DNA from: Cladobotryum mycophilum
Taxonomy: Eukaryota; Ascomycota; Sordariomycetes; Hypocreales; Hypocreaceae
Direction: 5' to 3'
DNA: 64,000 nt
Assembly (NCBI GenBank): GCA_036429605.1
Contig: JAVFKD010000002.1
Span: 1,364,001-1,428,000, forward strand
Shown: in pieces, positions 50,054-61,250 of the stretch
Layout of the letters: each line of letters begins with the position of its first letter
Numbering within the stretch: the stretch's first letter is position 1
Translations under genes and position numbers: made by a program
Notes under the pieces: model-generated
Told to the model about the DNA's origin: nothing
Database searches by the model: none
What the model saw: only the letters and a program-made list of their open reading frames with translations

Positions 50054-51774
50054 TTACGCATCATTCAACCATCCCTTGCTCATCTGCACAGCCTTCTCCC
50101 AGCGAGAAAACTTCTTGTTGGCCTCTTCCTCCGGAATTTGTGGCTTGAAAATTGTCCGGCCCTCAGTGTTGACATCTTTGAGGTCTTCAAAGCTTTCCCA
50201 AACCCCGACGGCAAGACCTGCAGCAATGGCGGCTCCCAGCGCCGTCGTTTCGCGCATGGACGGTCTGTTGACAGGGATTCCAATGAGATCGGATTGGGTC
50301 TAGTAAAGAATATGTCAGTCATGTGTTCAGAAAAAGCCCCTCATCGAGCCAGTACACCACTTTAATGTGACGTAGTATCGCATGAGCTCTTTTCAATAAT
50401 TCACGTACCTGCATGATAAGATCAGAGTTACACATGCCGCCATCGACAGCAAGTTCAGTCAATGCGTGTCCACTATCTTTTTCCATGGATCGCAAAATAG
50501 CATTGGTTTGGAAGCAGGTGGCTTCTAGTGTTGCGCGAGCAATATGTCCTCGCTGGGTGTAAGCGGTGATGCCGAAGATGGTGCCACGGGCATCGTCGAT
50601 CCAGTACGGCGCATAAAGTCCGCTGAAAGCAGTGACGAACGTGCAGCCACCGTTGTCCTCGACCGTCTCAGCGAGAGCGCTGAGCTTAGCAGATGACTCA
50701 ATAAAGCCAAAGTTATCGACGAGAAACTTGACACTAGAACCAGCCACGGCAATGCTACCCTCGAGAGCGTACATAGTCTTGCCCTCACCAAAGTCAAAGG
50801 CCACAGTAGTTAGGAGGCCATGGGTCGAAATGACGGGCTTAGGGCCAATATTGTAAAGCAAGAAGCATCCAGTTCCATAGGTGTTCTTGGCAAGACCAGG
50901 GGTGAAGCCCTTCTGTCCGACCAGAGCGGCGGATTGATCGCCCAGGCAGCCTGTAATCTTGGTGCCCTTGAGGATAGTGCTAGCCAAGGAGCCATATGCC
51001 TCGGCATCGGATGAGCGCACAATCTTGGGGAAAGAGATCTTCTTGCGATCAAGGCGGAACCAGTCGATGAGTTCCTCGTCGTATTGAAGTGTTTGAATGT
51101 TCATCAACATGGTGCGAGAAGCGTTGGAGGGATCGGAGACGTAGACGTTGCGAGCAGGACCTCCATTAAGCTTGTAGATCAACCAAGTGTCGACGGTACC
51201 AAAGGCCAGAGTACCGCGCTCGTAGGCTTCCTGGACTGCGGGAACATTCTCAAGAAGCCATAGGAGCTTGCTGACGGAAGGGTATGTAGAAAGAGGGAGA
51301 CCGCATCGTCCAGTCAACTCGCTTGAGCCAATGCGGTGCTTCAGCTTGCGAACAAGTTCCTGAGATCGGGCATCGGTCCAGACAATGGCATTGTGGAGAG
51401 CCTTGCCGGTGTGCTTGTCCCAGACGACCGTGGTTTCTCTTTGGTTCGTGATACCGACAGCAGCAATCTGTTCCTTTGAGTGGCCTTGTGTCTCGAAAGC
51501 TTGGACGGCGCCGTCGATGCACTTTTCGACGGAAGAAATGAGCTCTTCAGGGTCATGCTCATGCCAGCTGCAGCGTTACCATGTTAGCTAGCCTCTTACA
51601 CAAATGGGGATGGATACGATGGCCAAAGAAGGGGAAAACTCACCCAGGGTTGGGGTAGATTTGCTTAAACTCAAGCTGGTGAAGCGCAACAACTTCGCCC
51701 TTTTGGTTGAAGATTAGGAAACGAGAGCTTGTAGTGCCCTGGTCGATGGCTCCAACAAAGGTGGGTCGAGCCAT
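50054..51774 (-). CDS. GUT1: Glycerol kinase
   Basis: Three exons on the minus strand: 51644..51774, 50409..51567 and 50054..50299, with introns of 76 and 109 nt; product 511 aa, normal length. The enzyme phosphorylates glycerol to glycerol-3-phosphate with ATP, the first committed step of glycerol catabolism. The N-terminal phosphate-binding motif is [19 protein letters not shown]. Other landmarks are [71 protein letters not shown], the FGGY-family [16 protein letters not shown] ending exon 2, and [17 protein letters not shown] in exon 3. It is cytosolic. It is divergently oriented from the aquaglyceroporin gene across a 2.6-kb shared promoter region, with glycerol-3-phosphate dehydrogenase further on. 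Confidence 0.97.
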
Positions 51775-54385
51775 GGTGTGATTGGATTTCTTGAATCTTT
51801 TGGGGAGAAGAGAAGAGAAACGCATTCACATGCGGTTTTGGGAAGTTGGAGAGAGAAAAGGGTTTTGGAGGAGGAGGAGGGGTAAAAGTACGATGGAGGG
51901 GGGACAAGTTTAGTGATCAGAGAGATGGCGATGGGGATGGAAATGAAGAAACGAAAAGACTGAGATGACGAGATCAACGAGGTAGAAAAAGGATTTGAGC
52001 TGTATTAACAGTGTGTCAAAAAGAATTGACCAAACACATGGATTCTTTTTTCCAATAGCACGAACAAGTTCATCTTGTGAAAGTCCCAATTGCAAGTCTG
52101 TAAGAGCCTCCTTCGGACAAATTGCCTCCATGGGGAGGCGTTCAGGGCATGCAGGCGCTGGAACTTCAGCAGCTACCCCTCATCAACCCCCCGCCATTAT
52201 CCCTCAGCCCATCCATCCATCCTCAATCCTTGACAACCCACCACCAGCCAACCAACCCGCAAACCAACCCCAGATTGTACAATTCGTGCGGAGGATCTAC
52301 TGTCACGAGCAAAATAGATGACGCGCCCAGACTGGACTGGACTGGACAAACATGGCTGATGCACGTAATCAGCATGGCCGCGGCTCCGGTAAAGACACAT
52401 TGACGCTGTAGTACTACTGTAACAACAGATATCCGCGCATTGTGTGTGTGGTCCCCGGATACGATACAACACAATCACGATGGCGTCTTTCTTCTAAGAC
52501 TGTGTTACCCGGGATTGGGATTCTATAAAACGGCGCAAGACAAGGGTCCCCGCGCCGCGACCAACCAGTTGGAGACGGTGACGACAGAGAGAGGGAGAGA
52601 GGGAGAGAGGGATAGCGAGAGTGAAAGAAACGCCGTTTCAGAGCCGGATCAGCAGTCCGAGGCCCATGAATGTCGGTGCACAACGACGGCAGAAGAAAAG
52701 AAAGCCACATGCGATTCGTGACAACTTCAGCTCGGCCGTGTTGACCGATACCTACAAGTATGAGGGGGAAAGATACCGAGGACGGACGGGTCTAGTTGCA
52801 ACTAAACTCTCTGGAATGGGGCTAGAAAAAGGACTTTTCGGGATAATTATTCATCAATTCAATCGTCTGTCTCCCTTTAGGGATCTTGATCGGGAAGAAA
52901 AAGGGGTGTGGGGGCCACAGCATGGGATTTCAATCCCGAGGTGGCTTGATGATAAGAAGAAAAGCAACGGTGGGCTGATGCCCCCTTCACGACAAATGCC
53001 AATGCCAATGCCAATGCCATTATCGTGCGGTCAAACGGGCGGCAAGAATTCAAAGGGAGATTGCGGTGTTGCCGCGAGGGGACAATATGGGTGACTGGAC
53101 CGCAAAGTCACACATCGTCACTCCTCCAACTGTCATGATAGACAAAACCAAAGGTCTGAGACACCCTGGACGTTGGAAGGCAGCGTTTCTGAGACCAGCA
53201 GCTCTTGCAGGCCATGCCCTTGTTCAGACCCCCTGCACGAGCCATGGGCCTGGGGGAGGGGGTACGTAAAAAAAGAGACCGCTGGCCATAGTTCATGCTC
53301 CAGAAGCTTATTGCTCTCCAAGAGCTGGATCTGCGCTGCCACTCTGGCTTTGTTAGGGCATGTCCTTCAGTGTGGCGGCGCCCTTTATACCCTCTCCGGT
53401 AGCTGCTAGACGCACCTCTATTCGGGCCCTCTGCAGGATCTTTCCCTAGAGAGACTCTTCTCTCCGCCGCTTTCCCCCTTTCGGCATTGGTCTTTTTAGT
53501 GTGCATGCAAGAAAACAAGATAGGTTACAGTTAGACTTTGGCGAGGGAAAGAAAAAAAAAGAAAAAGGAGCCGGACAGGAGAAGCAGGCGCCGAGCAATT
53601 CAAAAATCGCAAGCCAAGAGAGTCCAGAAAGCCTATTACGAATATTACGAAGACTATTATCGGTGGCCAGACACAGGGGTGTGGTCAGACGAAGGGACCA
53701 GTTTGCAGAAACGCAACCTCGGCCACGCCCGTTGCCCCGTTGAGATCCAACCAATGGACCCGTCATGGGCTTTCTCATTCGGTGTAAGCCGTCCGAGTGT
53801 GCTGCACCAGAACCAGACTTGTGGCCGTCCATGCTACCCTTCCTTCCGTACTGGAACACCGAATCGAGGCAACTTTCCTTTCCCATTCCTACCGACATAC
53901 ATCATTTGACTCCTCCCCTCACCAGGCATGATTTGACTAGTTATTTACCCATACGCATCAGCTGAGTTTGACCTGTTGGTTCCCTTACGCATCTAACCCT
54001 TGGATTTGAGGCTTGAGACCTGGCTCCTCGCATATTTCCTCATCTCTCGAGGCGGGGAAGAACGTGTTCGAGGCCGTTGGCAAGATCCACAGTCTGCCGT
54101 GTTACGAGAGATCTGAAAGCTTAAGCCGTCTTGGTGTTCCTGCTGGCCGAACAACCCGATCGCTTCGTTGACCGTTATCCCTGGACTTTGCTTCGAAAGC
54201 CCTTGTCCGCCCCCGTGGGGCTCATTGTTCTCTCCTGCACCCCGTGAAGGTGGCATTACATCCCGTTGGCTTCCTACGGACTATAATTCCCCATCATCGC
54301 CCACTATTCCTGCCAACCTGGACCAGCCTAACCTCGGACGATCACCTTTACTCTCTACCTTGTTTTACCTTTATATATATTACTG
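51775..54385. other. Shared divergent promoter region of glycerol kinase and aquaglyceroporin
   Basis: 2.6 kb without a supportable gene. It contains GA-rich tracts (52585-52612), a TGCCAA repeat (52996-53019) and an inverted CGG-N9-CCG at 52645-52659 that could be a Zn2Cys6 site. The length suggests complex regulation or long leaders. Confidence 0.5.
52996..53019 (+). repeat. TGCCAA hexanucleotide tract
   Basis: Four near-perfect tandem copies of TGCCAA in the glycerol kinase/aquaglyceroporin intergenic region. Confidence 0.8.
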
Positions 54386-55507
54386 ATGTCCTCCGCCCAC
54401 TCCCCAGTATCAGAGTACACTCTGGAAAAGAGTCTCGGTATTGAAGAAGTCACCATGGGAAGCTCCTCCACCGTTGAAGCGCCGCCTTCAAGAGGTTCCT
54501 TGACACCGCAACACCTTGGGGATCATGAAGATCTTGCTTGGAGCAAGTTCCGCGAACTCTTCCGGGATGCCTTCTCCGAGTTCTTTGGCACCATGATCAT
54601 GATCATGTTTGGAGACGGTGTAGTTGCCCAGGTTGTGCTTAGCAAAGGCACCAAGGGCGATTACCAGAGCATCTCATGGGGTTGGGGGTAAGTCATTATT
54701 GTTGTGATGCCCTCAATGTAGCATGTGCTAACATGGCTTTACAGTATCGCCGTCATGTTCGGAGTCTACTGTGGCGGCAAGTCTGGAGGCCACCTTAACC
54801 CTGCCGTTACCTTTGTCAACTGTCTCTACCGTGGCCACCCTTGGCGCAAGTTCCCCGTCTACGCCATTGCCCAAATCCTTGGTGCTATGGCTGGTGCTGC
54901 TATCGTATACGGAAACTACAAATCCGCCATCGATGCCTTTGAGGGTGGGGCTGGTATCCGAACCGTCTCTGGACCAAATGCTACCGCTGGTGTCTTTTGC
55001 ACTTACCCAGCCGACTTCCTGAGCAGAACCGGGATGTTCTTTTCAGAGTTTGTTGCCAGCAGTCTCCTCATCTTCTGCATCTTTGCCCTGGCCGACGACA
55101 ACAACATTGGTGCTGGTAACCTGATGCCCATCTGCCTCTTCTTCCTCATCTTTGGTATCGGTGCCTGCTTTGGCTGGGAAACTGGCTATGCCATCAACCT
55201 TGCCCGTGACTTTGGCCCGCGCTTGGTATCATACATGATTGGCTATGGCCATGAAGTCTGGTCGGCTGGAAATTACTACTTTTGGGTATGTGTGCTACCA
55301 ATCTCGCTTTGCTTGATCTTGTCTAACCTTTGGTTTCAGATTCCCATGGTCGCGCCATTCTTTGGTTGCACATTTGGCGGCTTCCTGTACGACACCTTCA
55401 TCTACACTGGAAAGAGCCCCATCAACACTCCGATGCTTGGACTCAGGCGACTGTTTGCACCTCGCCGGAGTGTTTGGTCCAACACCTTTCCCGAAACAAG
55501 AGTTTAG
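54386..55507 (+). CDS. Aquaglyceroporin (MIP family, Fps1/GlpF-like)
   Basis: Exons 54386..54687, 54745..55285 and 55340..55507; product 336 aa. The second intron (54 nt, GTATGT..TTTCAG, branch TCTAAC) is a multiple of three with no stop, so the unspliced frame also reads through. The N-terminal ~65 residues are cytosolic and Ser/Glu-rich. The channel starts at FRDAFSEFFGTMIMIMFGDG. The first half-helix motif is canonical (GGHLNPAVTF) and the second is NLA instead of NPA (GYAINLARDFGPRL). The Asp after the second motif and the broad GWETGYA loop indicate a glycerol-permeable rather than water-only channel; the NLA variant is also found in yeast Fps1. It would admit glycerol across the plasma membrane. 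It sits between glycerol kinase and glycerol-3-phosphate dehydrogenase. Confidence 0.95.
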
Positions 55508-58109
55508 AGGATACGACATGGTTTACGCTTATTGGTTTTTGTTTATTGCGATTTAATATGAGGAAAACAGGCAACTCATTGTACGAGGGGAGCAAAATCT
55601 ATCTCGGAGAACTACAGAAAGAGGGAAAAGCTACAGAAGATGCGCTGCTACGGAGCGATCGATTCATGACATGTTTTGCATTTCTTGACGGCTGTACATC
55701 ATGGGACATATGGGTTTGGGAGGGGGAACAGCGCAGCGAAAATTTGGTTATTTTATTATTATTTTTATTTTTCATTCCACTACAATTGACTTTTTCACAC
55801 CAACCACATGCATCCATCCATTATCGCAAAATGAATCATCGTGAGACGCAACTCGTTAGCACCGGCTTTCGGCGGCGGCGAACCGGACTTTTGACAAGGA
55901 GGCCGTATGAGCGGACACTACGATGGTGTTTTGGTGCGTGATCAGGTGAACCACGACTCTGGATCAAATCAAATCAAGCAAGGATGGTATTCATGGATCT
56001 CGCATAGGCAGCATGCGGTGAGACTGGAAGCGAGGCTTGGCCTGACCAGAATGAAGACCATCCGTTCAGGAGGAACGGCGGACCGGGTTATGAGGATGAT
56101 CAGGTACCATGTCACGGTCGCATCACGGGACTGTTGCCACGTTTATTCTGGGGTTTGATCTTACAGATCTAGAGTTCTAGACCTCTGCCCCCCTTTTTGA
56201 TATAATAGATGGTGATATTGTGGCGCATGCCTGGGTTGGTTGAGCTGACGGCCGGGGGATGGGTTCCAATGATAAGGTATGTCGTGCGAGATTGCCAAGC
56301 ACTCAACGTCTTTGGCGGATTGAGTCTGGACCTTGAGAGGAACAATGATGTGGAATTTGGTGGCCGTGGTTGGCGGCGAGATGGATGGAAATGTTGGTAT
56401 TAATAAACAATGCTTGGACTGACTCAGTTGGTTCTCGTGGCATCTGGTACACCACATAATACCAAGTGATGTCTGTTTTTGGGGCTTGCATCAAGACACC
56501 CAAAAAAAAAAAAAAAAAGATGGGAAGAGAAACAATACATTCAAGACATGAACACACATGAACTGGTAAAACTAAAATAAATTTTTAACGCGCGTTGGCT
56601 TCCGCTCGTGGATCGACGAGATTTACATTTTTGGAACGCGGTCCGTGAATGCAAAACCTACCTAGTACGTAGTAGGTAAAACATGAGAAGAGAGAGAAGA
56701 GAGAGAAGAAGAAAAAACGTGACTGTGTTAAGAAATTTTAATCAAAGCGCAAGATGACGATGTTCCACAACGAGTTTCGGAATGGTCTCGGTGAGAAAAA
56801 CATGGGCCCTGTTGTTCATTGTGTGTCTTGAGGTTGTGGCTGGGACGGGAATGTGGGAGGAGATGAGAGGTGAGGTGAGGGTGAGGCGTTGAAGAGAGTC
56901 ATGCATAACATGGGATTGTTTTATTCAATGTTGTGCATGTTCAGTCTGTCTGTTCTAGGGTATGCATTCTAAAACATGAGATGGTCAATGCAATGCAGAG
57001 AATGAAGAAAGAAAACGGACCTTTTCGGGGTTGCTCCCCCTCCGTGACTGGCCCCCCCGGAACCCGAAGCCGTGATTGATGGACACGGCGATTATACTCG
57101 CATCCGAAGCTTCCGTTTCTGACTGTCCCTTTGTGATCCAAAATGATGATGAGACTTTTCACTACCGTAGCATCCAATGAACCAATGAGGGGTCAAAGAG
57201 CCCTCGGTATTGCCAACACCGAGATGTGAGATCCCTGCCGCCGCTCCCGCTTCCGCTAGATCAGCAGCTTTACCCTAAACAGATGCAAGTTCGGGTTTCT
57301 CACACCGAAGTGCATGCATAGAACGTCTTAAAGAACTTCTCACCTTGTCTTGTTACGCGCCATCCGCCGTGATATTCGAGACGGGGCTGCCGTATTCCAG
57401 CTTCTTGATTGGTTCCTCTCTGGTGACGGCCAAGAACGTTCTTTTCTTCTTCTTGCTGCCTATGCTATTTGCTTTCAGGTTACAGGTAATTCTCTTCGGA
57501 TATGATGTCAGAAATTGTGGTTTTCTTTTTTGGTAGATGGAGCTCCCTGGACCTACGCAACCACCCACGTGGAGCCTCTCCCGACGGACGATTTGCAGAC
57601 CCTTTTATTCCCTCTTTCAAACAAACCTCTCTCTCTCTCTCTCATTTTTTTCTCTCTCACTCACATTCATTCCACGAATCATCTTCCTCTTCTGCACCTT
57701 CGCTTATCCCCTTCCCCTCCCCCTGCGACTTCTTCCTTTGTTGACCCATAATCTTTCGATCCCTTTTTTAAGGTTCTTAGTACCGAAGTCGGATTCAGGC
57801 TGCCGCTCTCTCTTCGGTGGTGGGCTATTTTGATCTTATCTCAACTTTATTGACAGACAAAACTCTGTTTTGCCTTGATTGAATTTTTTCTTCTCCCCTT
57901 CCGACTCCATATATATTCTTGTATTTATTAACTGTCCTTTTCGCCATAACTTAAAAAGAACCCGAGCCCTCTTCTTCCAAGGACTCTCTCTACAAACATC
58001 AACATCAACAGCAACAGCTACAACAGCTACAACAGCAACAACAACAACAACAACACCCTTCTTATCGTCGGCACCCCTCCTTCACTTCAAACAATCACCA
58101 TCACTCATC
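55508..58109. other. Intergenic region and leader of glycerol-3-phosphate dehydrogenase
   Basis: 2.6 kb with no supportable gene. A 17-base A run is at 56502-56518. From about 57600 the sequence is T/C-rich and then CAA-rich (58000-58061), typical of a long 5' leader preceding the ATG at 58110. Confidence 0.5.
56502..56518 (+). repeat. Poly-A run, 17 nt
   Basis: A homopolymer A tract in intergenic DNA between the aquaglyceroporin and glycerol-3-phosphate dehydrogenase genes. Confidence 0.9.
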
Positions 58110-60187
58110 ATGGCCCGAGCCTTCTCGAGCTTAAGACGTCCCCTTCTGGGACTCACAGCTGTTACCGCTGGAGGCGCTGCCTTCTACACAGTCCGCAACA
58201 GGAGATCCATCAGAGACGAACCCTTGGCCGCCGTCAAGCGCGACACCACCGGCCGCATCATCCCACCATCCTTCCCCGCCATTAAGTCCCGAACAGAGCA
58301 ACTCGCTGAGCTGCGCCGTCACAGCAAGAACAGCATCGAGAACCCCGACGAGTATGACTTGCTCGTCATTGGTGCCGGTGCAACGGGTGCCGGTATTGCC
58401 CTCGATGCCGTCACTCGTGGCCTAAAGGTCGCCATTGTCGACCGCGATGACTTTGCTGCTGGCACCAGCTCCAAGAGCACCAAGCTTGTTCACGGTGGTG
58501 TGCGGTACCTCGAAAAGGCTGTCTGGAACCTCGACTACTCCCAGCTCCAGCTCGTCATGGAGGCCCTTCATGAGCGCAAGACCTTCCTGAATATCTCGCC
58601 CCATCTCTCCAACTCGCTCCCCATCCTGCTGCCCCTTCAGAACTGGTGGCAGGCTCCCTACATGTGGATCGGCACCAAGGCTTACGATTTGCTCGCCGGA
58701 TCGCAGGGCATCGAGACCTCGTACGCCATGACCAAGAGCCAGGCCCTCGCCAAGTTCCCCCTGCTCCGTAGCGATAACATGGTTGGCGCCTTGGTGTACT
58801 ATGACGGACAGCACAACGATTCGCGAATGAACGTCTCGCTTGCCCTGACTGCCTCCTTGTACGGCGCTACCGTCTTGAACCATGTCGAAGTCACCGGTCT
58901 GGAGAGGGATGCGAGCGGCAAGATTGTTGGCGCAACGCTCAAGGATGTCTTGGCTTCTTCAAGCGATGACGGCACCGAGTTCAAGATCCGTGCCAAGGGT
59001 GTCATCAACGCCACCGGTCCCTTTGCCGATGCCGTCGAGCGCATGGATGAGCCGTCTCGCAAGCCCATCGTTGCCCCTGCATCTGGCGCTCACATCATGC
59101 TCCCCGGAAACCTGTGCCCCAACGGCATGGGCATTCTCGATGCCGCTACTTCTGATGGGCGGGTCGTTTTTGTCCTGCCTTGGGAAGGATACACACTCGC
59201 TGGAACTACCGACAATGCTTGCGAGATTGAAAAGGAGCCTGTTGCCCGCAAGGAGGATGTTGATTTCATCCTGAAGGAGGTGAACAAGCTTCTTACTCCA
59301 GAGGCTACTCTTACCCGCTCTAATATTCTTGCTACCTGGTCTGGTGAGTACTAAAGTGCCCCGATTTTGACAGTACCAATGGATGGCTAACAGAAATAGG
59401 CATTCGCCCTCTTGTGCGAGACCCCCACGCTAAGAACACCGAGTCCCTTGTCAGGAGCCACCTCGTCACCGTCTCTCCCTCTGGCCTTCTCACCTGCGCC
59501 GGCGGCAAGTGGACTACCTACCGTCAAATGGCCGAGGATGCTGTCGACGAGGCCATCAAGACCTTTAAGCTTACTCCCTCTGCTGTTTCTCTCCCCGACA
59601 TTAGCGGCGCACAACTTCCTGGTATCCAGGCCACTGGTGCATGCATCACTAGGAATGTTCCTCTCCTCGGCGCTCATGGCTATTCCTCTGCTCTCGCCTC
59701 TCAGCTGCAGGAGGCATACCCCATCGACAACGATGTCGCCTTCCACCTCGCCAGCAACTACGGCGACCGCGCCTGGGCCGTCCTCGCTGCCTCGCCACAA
59801 ACCAAGCGACTCGTATCTACTATGCCCTTTATCGAGGCCGAGATCCGACATGGTGTTCGATCTGAGGCTGCTTGCACCGCCGCCGATCTCATCTCCCGCC
59901 GCACCCGTATTGCCTTCCTCGACATCGACAACGCCTTGCGAGCGCTTCCCCGCGTGATTGATGTCATGGGCGAGGAGCTCAGCTGGAGCGACAAGAGGAA
60001 GCAGCAGGAGTGGACCGAATCCATTTCCTTCTTCGAGTCCATGGGTCTGCCGCAAGACAAGCTGAACATTACTCGAAAGGAGGTCGAGGCCATGCCCCCA
60101 CAGACCAAGCTTCCCGAAATCACTGGCGGAGGTGTTCAGGGCATTGAACTGGGAGGCAAGCTTCCCGCCGGCGATGCTCTTGCTTAA
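58110..60187 (+). CDS. GUT2: FAD-dependent glycerol-3-phosphate dehydrogenase, mitochondrial
   Basis: Exons 58110..59343 and 59400..60187 (56-nt intron GTGAGT..AAATAG, branch GGCTAAC); product 673 aa. The first ATG in frame is at 58110. The N-terminus MARAFSSLRRPLLGL is a basic amphipathic mitochondrial presequence followed by a short hydrophobic segment. The FAD-binding motif GAGATGAG is at residues 88-95, within LLVIGAGATGAGIALD, followed by GTSSKSTKLVHGGVRYLE. Further signatures are YYDGQHNDSRMNVSLALTA, GVINATGPFADAVER, GRVVFVLPWEGYTLAGTTD and CAGGKWTTYRQMAEDAVDEA. The C-terminal domain continues to a short tail. The enzyme oxidises glycerol-3-phosphate to DHAP and passes electrons to ubiquinone on the inner mitochondrial membrane. 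With the neighbouring glycerol kinase and channel it completes the glycerol-to-DHAP route. Confidence 0.97.
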
Positions 60188-60777
60188 AAAAAAAAGAGGG
60201 AAAACACACAATTTGGGGATTTCTAAGTTTTCTATTGTATATATTGCGGTTGTAATTTCTTGGGGGGTTTGGGGGTTTGGGGGTTGTTGGCTTACGGAGC
60301 GTGATACCTTGCATTGGATTTAGAGGGGAGAATTTCTTTTGTTTTTGGACATTTCATAGCATATAAATTGGTAAAGGCACTGGGTCAGACCCTAAATACT
60401 AGAACTTGAGATTTTGTTTGTTGACCGATTTTGTGTTTCTATTGGCTGCTGGTGTTGTTGTGTTGCGTGTGTGCTCGACCCTTTTTGGTGAATTATGATG
60501 CAGGGAAAGCTGCACTCGGCGGTGGAGGTTTCCTTGGATGAGGATAGACCATGTGTTGTGATTCAGGTTCTTTCTACTATGATGATATCTTGGGAGACTG
60601 TTCCATTACATAGGACATTGCAAGCCATAAAGACACCAAGTCCCTGCTGCAACGGACACTCTACCTATTGCAAAGACAGAAAAAAGTTGTTGACTATAAA
60701 ATTGCTACCCAATAAACCCAAGTTAGTAACTAACATAAAAGAAGAAAAGAAAAAGAAAAAAAAAGAAATCTCGAATA
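60188..60777. other. Intergenic region with G-rich 3' flank
   Basis: The 3' flank of the glycerol-3-phosphate dehydrogenase gene contains three G5-G6 runs separated by TTT at 60262-60283. No gene seen. Confidence 0.5.
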
Positions 60778-61110
60778 ATGTGCCGCCAAACCGTCCGCGA
60801 GCAGCAATGCGAGACCTGCGGCGTCTTCCAGCCCTACGAGGTCGAAATCGAATGGTGCGACGAGCTCAGCAACAAGAACGAGGAGGCCAAGGCCAGGAAC
60901 GAGACGCTGGCCGCGCCCGGGACATGCGCCCTGGGCCTGTTCACGAGGCCGGTGCTGATGCACGTGATGCTGGAGCCCAACTTTGAGAAGACGTGCCAGA
61001 GCTGCAAGCATGGGCTGGCGCCGCCGACGCAGGATAGGAGTAGTGAGAGGACGGGGGTGTTGTCGCCGCAGTTTAAGATGATTGCGCAGGATCATAGACA
61101 TAATAGGTGA
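60778..61110 (+). CDS. Small Cys-containing conserved protein, unknown function
   Basis: An intronless 110-aa frame from ATG 60778, after an A-rich leader. It begins MCRQTVREQQCETCGVF, with a Cys-x2-Cys pair. It then has YEVEIEWCDELSN, GTCALGLFTRPVLMHVMLEP and a second pair CQSCKHG. Two Cys-x2-Cys pairs could form one zinc site, although spacing between them is long. No signal peptide or membrane segment is present. Codon use is C/G-ending and gene-like. I do not recognise a named family; the protein could bind zinc or act as an adaptor, but nothing more can be said. A GGT-repeat region follows the stop. Confidence 0.75.
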   Translation: MCRQTVREQQCETCGVFQPYEVEIEWCDELSNKNEEAKARNETLAAPGTCALGLFTRPVLMHVMLEPNFEKTCQSCKHGLAPPTQDRSSERTGVLSPQFKMIAQDHRHNR

Positions 61111-61215
61111 GGGGAGGGGAGGGGAGGGGGAGGGGGGAGGAGAAGAGCAAGAAGAGGAAGGAAGAAGAAGAAAGGAAAAAGATATGGAGTCCTGGGTGGG
61201 GGAGCAAGAAGAGAG

Positions 61216-61250
61216 GGTGGTGATGGTGGTGGTGGTGGTGGTGGTGGTGG
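61216..61250 (+). repeat. GGT trinucleotide tract
   Basis: About eleven GGT units, interrupted once by a GAT, downstream of the small Cys-containing protein gene. Confidence 0.9.

Noticed and set aside
57879..58109. Upstream extension of the glycerol-3-phosphate dehydrogenase frame
   Set aside because: It begins with TTG and contains no ATG before 58110; the sequence is a CAA-rich leader, and 58110 starts a good mitochondrial presequence.
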